A DNA stretch of 64,000 nucleotides from Novosphingobium barchaimii LL02. Its GTDB lineage: Bacteria > Pseudomonadota > Alphaproteobacteria > Sphingomonadales > Sphingomonadaceae. Location of the stretch: NCBI RefSeq assembly GCF_001046635.1, contig NZ_KQ130462.1:2501-66500 (forward strand), read 5' to 3'. The stretch's first letter is position 1. Each line of letters begins with the position of its first letter. The position numbers were made by a program, and so were the translations under genes. The notes under the pieces were generated by a model, which worked only from the letters and a program-made list of their open reading frames with translations, did not search any database and had not been told where the DNA came from. Positions 54,793-63,102 of this stretch are shown here, one piece after another.

Positions 54793-56115
54793 ATGCTGAC
54801 GACCCCCATGCCGAGCGCCGCCGCGCCGGATACGAAGATTTATGACCGCCGCGAATCGCAGGTACGGACGTATTCGCGTTCGATGCCGCGCCAGTTCGGC
54901 AAGGCGCAAGGACCGTGGCTGCACGATAGCGAAGGCGGGCGCTATCTCGACTTCCTGTCGGGCTGCTCCTCGCTGAACTATGGCCATAACCATCCGGTGC
55001 TCAAGGCCGCGCTGATGGACTACATCGCCGCCGACGGCGTGACTCATGCGCTTGACCTGCACACCGATGCCAAGTCGGCATTCCTGCGCACGTTTGAGGA
55101 CGTGATCCTTGAGCCGCGCGGGCTGGACTACCGCGTCATGTTCACCGGACCGACCGGCACCAATGCCGTCGAGGCGGCGATCAAGCTGGCGCGCAAGGTG
55201 ACGGGGCGCGAACTGGTGGTGGCCTTCACCAATGGTTTTCACGGCATGACGCTGGGCGCGCTGGCCTGCACCGGCAACGCCGGCAAGCGCGGCGGCGCCG
55301 GGGTTCCGCTCAGCCATGTCAGCCACGAACCGTTCGACGGCTATTACGGCGAGGAGGTGGACACCGCCGATCTGCTGGAGCAGCGCCTGGCCGATCCCTC
55401 CAGCGGGCTCGATGCCCCTGCGGCTTTCCTGGTGGAGACAGTGCAGGGCGAGGGCGGCCTCAACGCCGCCCGGCCCGATTGGCTGCGCCGCATCGCCGCG
55501 CTGGCGAAGAAGCACGGCGCGCTGTTGATCGTCGACGACATCCAGGCCGGTTGCGGGCGCGCCGGCGGTTTCTTCAGTTTCGAAGGCATGGGCTTCACCC
55601 CGGATATCGTCACGCTGGCCAAGTCGCTTTCGGGCATGGGCCTGCCTTTCGCGCTGACGCTGATGCGGCCCGACCTCGATATCTGGTCGCCCGGTGAGCA
55701 CAACGGTACGTTCCGGGGCAACAACCACGCTTTCGTCACTGCTACGGCCTCCCTGCGTGAATTCTGGGCGGATCCGGCCTTTGCCGATGCGGTCGCCCGG
55801 CGCGGCGGTATTCTCGAACGGCGACTGGAACGCATGGCCGAGCGCCACGGGCTTTCCACGCGCGGCCGGGGCATGATGCGCGGCATCGACGTGGGCAGCG
55901 GTGAAGTGGCGTCGAAAATCACTTCGGCCTGTTTCGACGAAGGCCTCATCATCGAGACCAGCGGTGCGCATGACGAGATCGTCAAGGTGCTGGCGCCGCT
56001 GACGATCGAGGACGCCGTCCTCGAAGCCGGACTCGACATCCTGGAGGAAGCGGTCGCCGAAGCGATCGCGCCCGTCGTCAGGCCGGACCAGCGCAAGCTC
56101 GGCGTTGCCGCCTGA
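54793..56115 (+). CDS. ectB: Diaminobutyrate-2-oxoglutarate transaminase
   Basis: PLP-dependent class III aminotransferase of 440 residues, first step of the pathway: aspartate semialdehyde + glutamate to 2,4-diaminobutyrate. Motifs: [42 protein letters not shown] (phosphate binding), [41 protein letters not shown] and the PLP Lys277 in [11 protein letters not shown]. Length is normal (about 420-440). The start at 54793 follows AGGGAAAT. It feeds EctA in the same operon. Confidence 0.95.
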   Translation: MLTTPMPSAAAPDTKIYDRRESQVRTYSRSMPRQFGKAQGPWLHDSEGGRYLDFLSGCSSLNYGHNHPVLKAALMDYIAADGVTHALDLHTDAKSAFLRTFEDVILEPRGLDYRVMFTGPTGTNAVEAAIKLARKVTGRELVVAFTNGFHGMTLGALACTGNAGKRGGAGVPLSHVSHEPFDGYYGEEVDTADLLEQRLADPSSGLDAPAAFLVETVQGEGGLNAARPDWLRRIAALAKKHGALLIVDDIQAGCGRAGGFFSFEGMGFTPDIVTLAKSLSGMGLPFALTLMRPDLDIWSPGEHNGTFRGNNHAFVTATASLREFWADPAFADAVARRGGILERRLERMAERHGLSTRGRGMMRGIDVGSGEVASKITSACFDEGLIIETSGAHDEIVKVLAPLTIEDAVLEAGLDILEEAVAEAIAPVVRPDQRKLGVAA

Positions 56116-56149
56116 GCTACCTCTCCCTCAATTCAAGGAATTACATGAT

Positions 56150-56575
56150 ATGATCGTTCGCCAACTCAAGGAAATCCGCAAGTCCGACGCCCACGTCGAA
56201 TCGAAGGGCTGGCACTCCGACCGCCTGCTGCTGAAGGACGACGATATGGGCTTCTCGTTCCACGTCACGACGATGTTCGCGGGCGAGGAACTGCATATGC
56301 ACTACCAGAACCACCTTGAAGCCGTGCTGGTGCTCAAGGGGTCGGGAACCATCGAGGACCTCGGCACCGGCCTGACACACGAGCTGAAGGCAGGCGTGAT
56401 GTATGCCCTCAACAACAACGACAAGCACATCGTCCGCCCGACGGAGGACATCCTGTGCGCCTGCGTCTTCAACCCGCCGGTCACCGGGCGCGAAGTGCAT
56501 GACGAAAGCGGCGCCTATCCCGCCGATACCGGCACCGATGCCACTGACGCGCGCCAACCCGCGCTGGCGGGGTAA
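56150..56575 (+). CDS. ectC: L-ectoine synthase
   Basis: Cupin-fold enzyme of 141 residues that closes the ectoine ring. The start [66 protein letters not shown] is typical, with the metal ligands Glu/His in the [11 protein letters not shown] region and in [17 protein letters not shown], and the C-terminal [20 protein letters not shown]. Start ATG 56150 lies after AAGGAA. The last step of ectoine synthesis; the product is an osmoprotectant in the cytoplasm. Confidence 0.96.
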   Translation: MIVRQLKEIRKSDAHVESKGWHSDRLLLKDDDMGFSFHVTTMFAGEELHMHYQNHLEAVLVLKGSGTIEDLGTGLTHELKAGVMYALNNNDKHIVRPTEDILCACVFNPPVTGREVHDESGAYPADTGTDATDARQPALAG

Positions 56576-56594
56576 GGAGGCAGGGGGCTACTTG

Positions 56595-57533
56595 ATGCAG
56601 GACCATTATCCTACCCGCCGCACCGGCGAACCGCAGCTTTTCGCCCGCGCCGAGCCTGTCGCCCGGCGGGCATGGCAGCCCGGTGCTCCGCTCTCCGCCG
56701 AGCAGATCGCGCAGTTCGACCGCGATGGCTACCTCGTTTGGGAGGATGTGTTCTCCGAAGCCGAGATGACCGTGCTCCAGTCCGAAACCGGACGTCTGCT
56801 GGGCGATCCGGCGGGGCTGAAGGACGAAACCGTGATCGCCGAACCCGGCAGCCGTGAGATCCGTTCGATCTTCGAGATTCATTCGCAAAGCCCGCTGATG
56901 GCGCGCCTTGCCTCGGACGAAAGGCTGGCCGGGGTCGCCGGCTATCTGCTGGACGACGAGGTCTACCTTCACCAGTCGCGGCTGAACTACAAGCCGGGGT
57001 TCAAGGGCAAGGAGTTCTACTGGCACTCCGACTTCGAAACCTGGCACGCCGAGGACGGGATGCCGCATATGCGCGCGCTGTCGATGTCGGTGCTGCTGGC
57101 GGAGAACACGCCCAACAATGGCCCGCTGATGGTGATCCCCGGATCGCAGCATGTCTTCGTGGCCTGCGTGGGCGAGACGCCCGACGACCACTACAAGGCA
57201 TCGCTACGCCGCCAGGAATACGGCGTGCCGGACGAGAACACGCTGGCCGAACTGGCGCACCGCCAGGGCATCGTCGCACCGACCGGCAGGCCAGGCACGG
57301 TGATCGTGTTCGACTGCAACACGATGCACGGCTCCAACGGCAACATCACGCCGTTTCCGCGCGCCAATGCCTTCCTCGTCTACAACGCGGTGAGCAACCG
57401 GCTGGCAGCGCCCTTCGCGGCCGCTACGCCCCGCCCGGAATTCATCGCCGCGCGCGGAGCGGAGAGGGTCGTTCCCGTTTCCGGCCAGATTTGCGCCGCA
57501 GCGCCCGAAAGCCTTGAAGGAGTAGCCGCATGA
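56595..57533 (+). CDS. ectD: Ectoine 5-hydroxylase
   Basis: Fe(II)/2-oxoglutarate dioxygenase of 312 residues converting ectoine to 5-hydroxyectoine. Iron ligands are His144 and Asp146 (FYWHSDFETWHAEDGMP) and His245 (CNTMHGSNGNITPFPRAN). The stretch FYWHSDFETWHAEDGMPHMR is the EctD signature. QSRLNYKPGFKGKEF precedes it. Start 56595 comes 19 nt after ectC, with AGGGGG upstream. Its stop overlaps the aspartokinase gene (ATGA). So the strain should make hydroxyectoine, which also protects against heat and drying. Confidence 0.96.
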   Translation: MQDHYPTRRTGEPQLFARAEPVARRAWQPGAPLSAEQIAQFDRDGYLVWEDVFSEAEMTVLQSETGRLLGDPAGLKDETVIAEPGSREIRSIFEIHSQSPLMARLASDERLAGVAGYLLDDEVYLHQSRLNYKPGFKGKEFYWHSDFETWHAEDGMPHMRALSMSVLLAENTPNNGPLMVIPGSQHVFVACVGETPDDHYKASLRRQEYGVPDENTLAELAHRQGIVAPTGRPGTVIVFDCNTMHGSNGNITPFPRANAFLVYNAVSNRLAAPFAAATPRPEFIAARGAERVVPVSGQICAAAPESLEGVAA

Positions 57534-58984
57534 CCCGGACCCATTCCGTGGAAAAGATCGGCGGCACTTCGATGGCCGCCACCTCCACCGTCTTCGACAA
57601 CGTGCTGGTCGCGGGGCGGGAGGGGGCAGACCTCTACAACCGCATCTTCGTCGTTTCCGCTTATGCCGGGATGACGGATCTGCTGCTGGAGCACAAGAAA
57701 AGCGGCCGCGCCGGGGTCCACGCCCATTTCATCCGCAACGAGACGCCCGGCGCCTGGCGCGCCGCGCTTGGCGAAGTGATGGACGCGATGACGGTGCGCA
57801 ACGCCGAGATGTTCGCCCGCATCGAAAGCCGCGCCGAGGCGGATGCCTTCGTGACGAAGCGCATTGCCGCGCTGGAAACCTGCCTCGACGATCTGGACCG
57901 GCTGCGCGCCCATGGCCGCTTCTGCCTGAAAGAGCAGATGACCACCGTGCGCGAAATGCTGGCCGGGCTGGGCGAGGCCCATTCGGCGCACTCCACCGCG
58001 CTGATGCTGCGCGACCGGGGCGTCGACGCGGTGTTCGTCGACCTGACCTTGTGGGACAACGAGGACATGCGCAGCCTGGACGACCGGATCGTCGAGGCGC
58101 TGGCGCCGATCGACCTTGCACGCCAGATGCCCATCGTCACCGGCTATGCCGGGTGCGAGGGAGGGATGGTGCGCCGCTATGCCCGCGGCTATTCGGAGAT
58201 GACGTTTTCCCGCATCGCCGTACTGACGCAGGCGCGCGAGGCGATCATTCACAAGGAATTCCACCTCTCCAGCGCCGACCCGCGCCTTGTGGGCGAGGCG
58301 GTGGCCCGCAAGATCGGCCGCACCAACTACGATGTTGCCGATCAGCTCGCCAACCTCGGTATGGAGGCGATCCATCCGCGTGCCGGGCGGGGCCTGCGCC
58401 AGTCGGGCATTCCGCTGCGGGTGCGAAACACCTTCGACCGGCACGACGGCGGCACGCTGATCTGCGGCGACTATGTTTCCGAGCATCCGCGCGTGGAGAT
58501 CGTCACCGGGCTTTCTTCGGTTCAGGCGTTGCAGGTGTTCGAGCAGGACATGGTGGGCGAGAAGGGCTACGACGCTGCGATCCTCGACACGCTGACCCGG
58601 CATGGCGCCTGGATCGTCAGCAAAAGTTCAAACGCCAACACCATCACGCATTACCTGTCAGGCACGGATTCCGCGCAGATGGCGGGCATCGTCGCCGACA
58701 TAGAGGCGCATTGGCCCGGCGCTGCGGTGACGGTGCAGCCGGTGGCGATGGTCTCGGTGATCGGCAGTGATCTGGCCGAGCCGGGGCTGGTCCCCCGCGC
58801 GCTGATGGCCTTGGGCGGCGCAGGGATCGGCATGGCCGCGATGCAGCATCAGATCCGCAACGTCGACGTGCAGTTCGTCGTCGCGGTCGAGGACTTCGAT
58901 CCTGCCGTGCGGGTGCTCCACAAGGTTCTGGTCGAAGGCGCCGCGCTCACGGACGTGAAGGCCGAGGAACTGGTCGCGGCTTGA
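57530..58984 (+). CDS. ask: Ectoine-type aspartate kinase
   Basis: Specialised aspartokinase of 484 residues that supplies aspartyl phosphate for ectoine. It has VEKIGGTSMAA (catalytic Lys and nucleotide loop), IFVVSAYAGMTDLLLEHK, PIVTGYAGCEGGMVRRYARGYSEMTFSRIA, and two C-terminal ACT regions (VEIVTGLSSVQALQVFEQDM; AAMQHQIRNVDVQFVVAVEDFDPAVRVLHK). The length and the long insert after SAYAG mark the Ask_Ect group rather than LysC. In other bacteria this isozyme is less sensitive to feedback. It overlaps ectD by 4 nt. Confidence 0.95.
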   Translation: MTRTHSVEKIGGTSMAATSTVFDNVLVAGREGADLYNRIFVVSAYAGMTDLLLEHKKSGRAGVHAHFIRNETPGAWRAALGEVMDAMTVRNAEMFARIESRAEADAFVTKRIAALETCLDDLDRLRAHGRFCLKEQMTTVREMLAGLGEAHSAHSTALMLRDRGVDAVFVDLTLWDNEDMRSLDDRIVEALAPIDLARQMPIVTGYAGCEGGMVRRYARGYSEMTFSRIAVLTQAREAIIHKEFHLSSADPRLVGEAVARKIGRTNYDVADQLANLGMEAIHPRAGRGLRQSGIPLRVRNTFDRHDGGTLICGDYVSEHPRVEIVTGLSSVQALQVFEQDMVGEKGYDAAILDTLTRHGAWIVSKSSNANTITHYLSGTDSAQMAGIVADIEAHWPGAAVTVQPVAMVSVIGSDLAEPGLVPRALMALGGAGIGMAAMQHQIRNVDVQFVVAVEDFDPAVRVLHKVLVEGAALTDVKAEELVAA

Positions 58985-59001
58985 CCGTTTGACAGAGCGC
59001 C

Positions 59002-60234
59002 ATGCTGAACGCCATCCTTCCCGTCCGCAGCCTGCTGCTCGCCATCTTCATCCTGATGGCGGGCGGCGGCTTCATGAACACGTTGGTGAGCGTTCGGCTT
59101 GAACGCGCGGGCAGCGGGACGCTGGCGATCGGATTGGTCGGCACCGCCTATTTCGCCGGGCTGGTGGCGGGATCGCTGCGCGCGCCTGCGCTGCTGCGCA
59201 GGATCGGCCACATCCGCGCCTTTGCCGCCTTTGTCGCGGTGCTCAGTGCCAGCACTCTGGCTTATGCGATTCACCGCGATGCCCTGTTTTGGGGCGCCCT
59301 GCGCTTTGCCGATGGCATATGCCTTGCGGGGATCTACGTCTGCCTGGAAAGCTGGCTTAACGAGAGGGCCGAGGGCGCGGGGCGGGGCAGCGTGCTGGCG
59401 GGGTACATGATCGCCCTTTACGGCGGGCAGGCGATTGGCCAGTTCACCCTCAACCTGGGCGAGACTTCGCCGACGATGCCGCTGATGGTGGGCTCGATCC
59501 TGATCTCGCTGGCGGCAGTGCCGGTAGTGCTCACCCGCATCGCCGCGCCAGCGCCGGGAGAAGCCACCTCGCTATCGTTCCGCGAGCTTTACGCGGTTTC
59601 CCCGCTGGGCATCGTCGGCGCGTTCATGACCGGGGTGATGCTGGGCGCTTTCTATGCGATGGGCGCGGTCTATGCGCGCAGGTCCGGGCTGGACCTTGCG
59701 GGGACCGCGCTGTTCATCAGTGTCGTGATCATGGGCGGCGTTGCCTTGCAATGGCCGCTCGGCCGCCTGTCGGACAGAATGGACCGGCGCAAGGTCATCG
59801 TCATCGGCTTCGCCGGGACGCTTGCCGCCAGCCTTGCCATCGCGCTGACCACGGGCACCGCGCCGCTGATGGTCTTCGGCGCTCTGTTTGGGGGGCTGAG
59901 TTTCGCGCTTTATCCGCTGTGTGTGGCCCATACCAACGACCACCTTTCGCCGGAGCAGCGGGTCGCCGCCAGCGGCGGGCTGGTGCTGCTCTATTCGCTG
60001 GGCGCCGCGCTCGGGCCATCGCTAGGCGCGCTGGCGATGACCGTGGTCGGCACGGCGGGGCTGTTCCTGTTCGTGGCCGCCTGCGCCGGGGCGGCGCTAG
60101 CCTTCGGGTTGTGGCGGCAGGTCAGTTCCGAGCCGGTGCCCGCCCATCTTCAGGAAACCTACGTCGTGCTTCCGCGCACGACGCCCATGTCCGCCGCGCT
60201 CGATCCGGTCGCCTCGGAAGAAAGCACGCCATGA
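59002..60234 (+). CDS. MFS transporter (YcaD-like), ectoine operon
   Basis: Twelve-helix major facilitator of 410 residues. The second transmembrane region reads FMNTLVSVRLERAGSGTLAIGLVGTAYFAGLVAGSL, loop 2-3 is rewritten as APALLRRIGHIRAFA, and FADGICLAGIYVCLESWLNERAEGAGRG and WPLGRLSDRMDRRKVIVIG follow. This fits the YcaD-like drug/metabolite group. It starts 17 nt after ask and overlaps the next transporter by 4 nt, so it is likely expressed with the ectoine genes. A role in ectoine export, or in uptake of a precursor, is possible but only inferred. Confidence 0.85.
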   Translation: MLNAILPVRSLLLAIFILMAGGGFMNTLVSVRLERAGSGTLAIGLVGTAYFAGLVAGSLRAPALLRRIGHIRAFAAFVAVLSASTLAYAIHRDALFWGALRFADGICLAGIYVCLESWLNERAEGAGRGSVLAGYMIALYGGQAIGQFTLNLGETSPTMPLMVGSILISLAAVPVVLTRIAAPAPGEATSLSFRELYAVSPLGIVGAFMTGVMLGAFYAMGAVYARRSGLDLAGTALFISVVIMGGVALQWPLGRLSDRMDRRKVIVIGFAGTLAASLAIALTTGTAPLMVFGALFGGLSFALYPLCVAHTNDHLSPEQRVAASGGLVLLYSLGAALGPSLGALAMTVVGTAGLFLFVAACAGAALAFGLWRQVSSEPVPAHLQETYVVLPRTTPMSAALDPVASEESTP

Positions 60235-61535
60235 CTGCCTCCAATGCTCCATCCGGGACGTCTCCCGCCATCCTTCACCGCGCCATCGCCGCCTCCGCTA
60301 TCGGCAATGCGACTGAGTGGTTCGATTATGGCATCTATGCCTACGGCGTGAGCTACATTGCCGCAGCCCTGTTCCCCGGCGAAACGTCCGAGGCAACGCT
60401 GTTCGCCCTCGCCACGTTCGCGATCTCCTTTCTGGTGCGTCCGCTGGGCGGGTTTTTCTGGGGTCCGCTGGGCGACAGATACGGGCGCAAGGCGGTACTG
60501 GGCATCACCATCGTGATGATGGCCGCCGCCACGGTGGCTGTCGGGCTGATCCCTTCCTATGCTACCATCGGAATGTGGGCGCCGGTGTTGCTGATCATAC
60601 TGCGCATGGTGCAGGGGTTCTCGACCGGCGGAGAATACGGCGGCGCGGCGATCTTCATGGCCGAATATGCGCCCGATGCGAAACGCGGGTTTTACGGCAG
60701 CTTCCTCGAAGTCGGCACGCTGGCGGGTTTCTGCGGCGGAGCGCTGCTGATGCTGGGCTTCTCGCTGCTGCTGGGCGATGGTGCGATGCGCGATTGGGCC
60801 TGGCGCCTGCCGTTCCTGCTGGCCGGGCCGCTGGGCTTCGTGGGCGTTTACCTGCGTTCGCGCATGGCCGAGACGCCGCTGTTCCTCGAAGCCGAGAAGC
60901 GGGAGGAGGCCGCCGCCAGCGCTTCTCCTTTGCGCGACCTGTTCGCCCGTCACCGCATCGCGCTGCTGGCGATGGGCGGACTGGTGGTGGCGCTCAACGT
61001 CGTGAACTACACGCTGCTGAGCTATATGCCGACTTATCTGGAGCGCCGCCTGGGCCTTTCCACCGACGCGGCGCTGGCTGTGCCGATCGCGGGGATGGTG
61101 TTCATGATGCTGCTGCTGCCCTTCGCGGGCGCGCTGTCCGACCGGATCGGGCGCAAGCCTCTTTGGCGTTTTTCGCTGATCGGGCTGATCGTGGCGGTGG
61201 TGCCGCTCTATCACCTGATGGGGCTGGGCATGGCGGGCGCGGTGATCGGTTATGCACTGCTGGGCATGCTCTACGTGCCCCAGCTGGCGACGATATCGGC
61301 GACGTTTCCCGCATTTTTCCCCACCAGCGTGCGTTTCGCCGGGTTCGCTGTGGCCTATAATGTATCGACCTCTCTTTTCGGCGGCACGGCGCCGGCAGTC
61401 AATTCGGCGCTGATCGAGCTGACGGGTAACCCGCTGATGCCGGCCTGGGTGATGATCGCAGCCTGCCTCGTCGGCCTGCTGGCGCTGCGCTTCACGCCCG
61501 AGACGGCAGGCAAGCCACTTAGCGAGGGCCGCTGA
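60231..61535 (+). CDS. MFS transporter, ProP/MHS family (compatible-solute symporter)
   Basis: Metabolite:H+ symporter of 434 residues. Family marks: AASAIGNATEWFDYGIYAYGVSYIAAALFPG at TM1, RPLGGFFWGPLGDRYGRKAVLGITIVMMA, LRMVQGFSTGGEYGGAAIFMAEYAP and GSFLEVGTLAGFCGG. The ProP/MHS group takes up proline, betaine and ectoine as well as organic acids. Being the last gene of the ectoine operon, it probably recovers leaked (hydroxy)ectoine. The long osmosensing C-terminal coiled coil of E. coli ProP is missing. Confidence 0.9.
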   Translation: MTASNAPSGTSPAILHRAIAASAIGNATEWFDYGIYAYGVSYIAAALFPGETSEATLFALATFAISFLVRPLGGFFWGPLGDRYGRKAVLGITIVMMAAATVAVGLIPSYATIGMWAPVLLIILRMVQGFSTGGEYGGAAIFMAEYAPDAKRGFYGSFLEVGTLAGFCGGALLMLGFSLLLGDGAMRDWAWRLPFLLAGPLGFVGVYLRSRMAETPLFLEAEKREEAAASASPLRDLFARHRIALLAMGGLVVALNVVNYTLLSYMPTYLERRLGLSTDAALAVPIAGMVFMMLLLPFAGALSDRIGRKPLWRFSLIGLIVAVVPLYHLMGLGMAGAVIGYALLGMLYVPQLATISATFPAFFPTSVRFAGFAVAYNVSTSLFGGTAPAVNSALIELTGNPLMPAWVMIAACLVGLLALRFTPETAGKPLSEGR

Positions 61536-61585
61536 CGCCGGCAGCTGATGCGCTCAAATCGGCGATCCGAGCATGGTGACGGGTT

Positions 61586-62737
61586 CTAAACCGTCGCCAT
61601 GCTTCCCAGTATCACCGTTGCCTGGCTGGACAGGGTGCCGCCATTGCCGTGGGCCAAGGCGAGGTCGATGCCGGGCAACTGGTTCGCGGCCGACCCGCGT
61701 ATCTGCCGGGCGGCCTCGATCACGGCGAACAGTCCGTACATGCCGGGATGGCAGCATGACAGGCCGCCGCCATTGGTGTTGACCGGCAGGCTGCCACCCG
61801 GCGCGATGGCGCCGCTGCTCACGAAGCGGCCGCCTTCGCCCTTGGGGCAGAAGCCGAGGTCTTCGAGGAACAGCACCGTGTTGATCGTGAACGCATCGTA
61901 GAGCTGCGCCGTCTGGATATCCGGCGGCGTGACCCCCGCCATCGCCATTGCCCGCGCGCCGGACTCCTTGGCGGCGGTGACGGTCACGTCCTTCGACTGG
62001 GCAATGGAATTCCACCACGTCGCCGCCGCAGCGCCCAGCAGAGGCACAGGTGCCGCCGCCAGATCGCGCGCGCGGTCGGTGCGGGTCATCACGATCGCCG
62101 CCGCGCCGTCGGTGACGAGGCAGCAGTCGCGCACCGAGATGGGCGTGCTGATCATCCGCGCGGAAAGGCAGTCCTCCATCGTCAGCGGACCCTTGGCGAA
62201 GGCTTCCGGGTTGGTGTTCGCCCAGGCCCGCGCCGCCATTGCCACGGCGGCAAGGTCTTCGCGGGTCGTGCCGAATTCATGCATGTGCCGCGCCGCCGCC
62301 AGCGCGTAGGAGGTCAGCGGGAACAGCGGCGCATAAGGCGAGTCCCAGGCGTTGCTTGTGATCTTCGTCGCCAGCTTGCCGCCATTGCTGCGCTGGTTGG
62401 AGCCATAGGCGATCAGCGCGCAGTCGATATAGCCAGCTTCCAGCATCAGGGCCGCCACGGCCATATGGCTCATGAAGGCAGAGCCACCGGTTCGGTTGTT
62501 GTCGGTATAGCGCGGCTGGAGGCCCAGATATTCGGCGAAGGAGAGGCCCGCGAAGAAGTCGTCGGGCTGGCAGATGAACAGCGCGTCGACTTCGGGCAGG
62601 GTCAGCCCGGCATCCGCCACCGCCAGCAAGGCGGCCTTGGCGGTCAATTCCATAGAGCTGTAGCCCGGTGTCTCGCCCACGCCGAAGGTGGCGAGGCCGG
62701 CAATCGCAGTGCGGCCGCGCGGGAAAATATCGCCCAT
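61586..62737 (-). CDS. Thiolase-family protein (SCP-x type, acyl-CoA)
   Basis: Thiolase-like protein of 383 residues: MGDIFPRGRTAIAGLATFGVGETPGYSSMELTAKAALLAVADAGL, NRTGGSAFMSHMAVAALMLEAGYIDCALIAYG, SVRDCCLVTDGAAAIVMT, QLYDAFTINTVLFLEDLGFC, NTNGGGLSCCHPGMYGLF and HGNGGTLSSQATVILG. The SCP-x-like thiolases of this type act with a DUF35 partner in side-chain or aromatic/steroid degradation. The start at ATG 62737 is set by GGGAGGA 6 nt upstream. The DUF35 gene ends 2 nt before, and a CoA-transferase precedes it in one operon. The substrate is unknown. Confidence 0.9.
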   Translation of the reverse strand: MGDIFPRGRTAIAGLATFGVGETPGYSSMELTAKAALLAVADAGLTLPEVDALFICQPDDFFAGLSFAEYLGLQPRYTDNNRTGGSAFMSHMAVAALMLEAGYIDCALIAYGSNQRSNGGKLATKITSNAWDSPYAPLFPLTSYALAAARHMHEFGTTREDLAAVAMAARAWANTNPEAFAKGPLTMEDCLSARMISTPISVRDCCLVTDGAAAIVMTRTDRARDLAAAPVPLLGAAAATWWNSIAQSKDVTVTAAKESGARAMAMAGVTPPDIQTAQLYDAFTINTVLFLEDLGFCPKGEGGRFVSSGAIAPGGSLPVNTNGGGLSCCHPGMYGLFAVIEAARQIRGSAANQLPGIDLALAHGNGGTLSSQATVILGSMATV

Positions 62738-62739
62738 GG

Positions 62740-63102
62740 TCAATCCTCCCAGGCGCGGAAAAGCAGCACGGGTTGTTCGCCGCTGCTGTCGATGAAGGCG
62801 GATACCCGCTGGCCGATGCGCAGGGTTTCGGGCGTCATACCCTCCACCCGGCTCATCAGCCGGGCGCCTTCGTCGAGGTCAATCAACGCGACGTTGTAAG
62901 GCTCCGCCGGCGGTCTGCGCTGCACCCATGACAGGGTGTAGACGGTGCCCAGCCCGGACGCCTCGATCCATTCCAGATCGTCCGTCCCGCTGCCCGGAGC
63001 GGCAAGGCGCGGCGGAAAGATCGCGCTGCCATCGCCCGCGCGCTGGAGCAGGAACCGGCCCTGCGCCAAAGCCTCACGCCAGTGGCTTGCCGGGCTGGTC
63101 AT
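62740..63102 (-). CDS. DUF35 OB-fold protein, thiolase partner
   Basis: Protein of 120 residues with the DUF35 layout. It has an N-terminal helix (MTSPASHWREALAQGRFLLQRAGDG), a short rubredoxin-like knuckle position where Cys residues are replaced (SAIFPPRLAAPGSG, so no zinc site), and an OB fold (LEWIEASGLGTVYTLSWVQRRP, YNVALIDLDEGARLMSRVEG, IGQRVSAFI). Such proteins bind the thiolase and give it its acyl-CoA specificity. The ATG overlaps the CoA-transferase stop (ATGA at 63099-63102), and the thiolase gene follows directly. The loss of cysteines is seen in part of the family. Confidence 0.88.
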   Translation of the reverse strand: MTSPASHWREALAQGRFLLQRAGDGSAIFPPRLAAPGSGTDDLEWIEASGLGTVYTLSWVQRRPPAEPYNVALIDLDEGARLMSRVEGMTPETLRIGQRVSAFIDSSGEQPVLLFRAWED

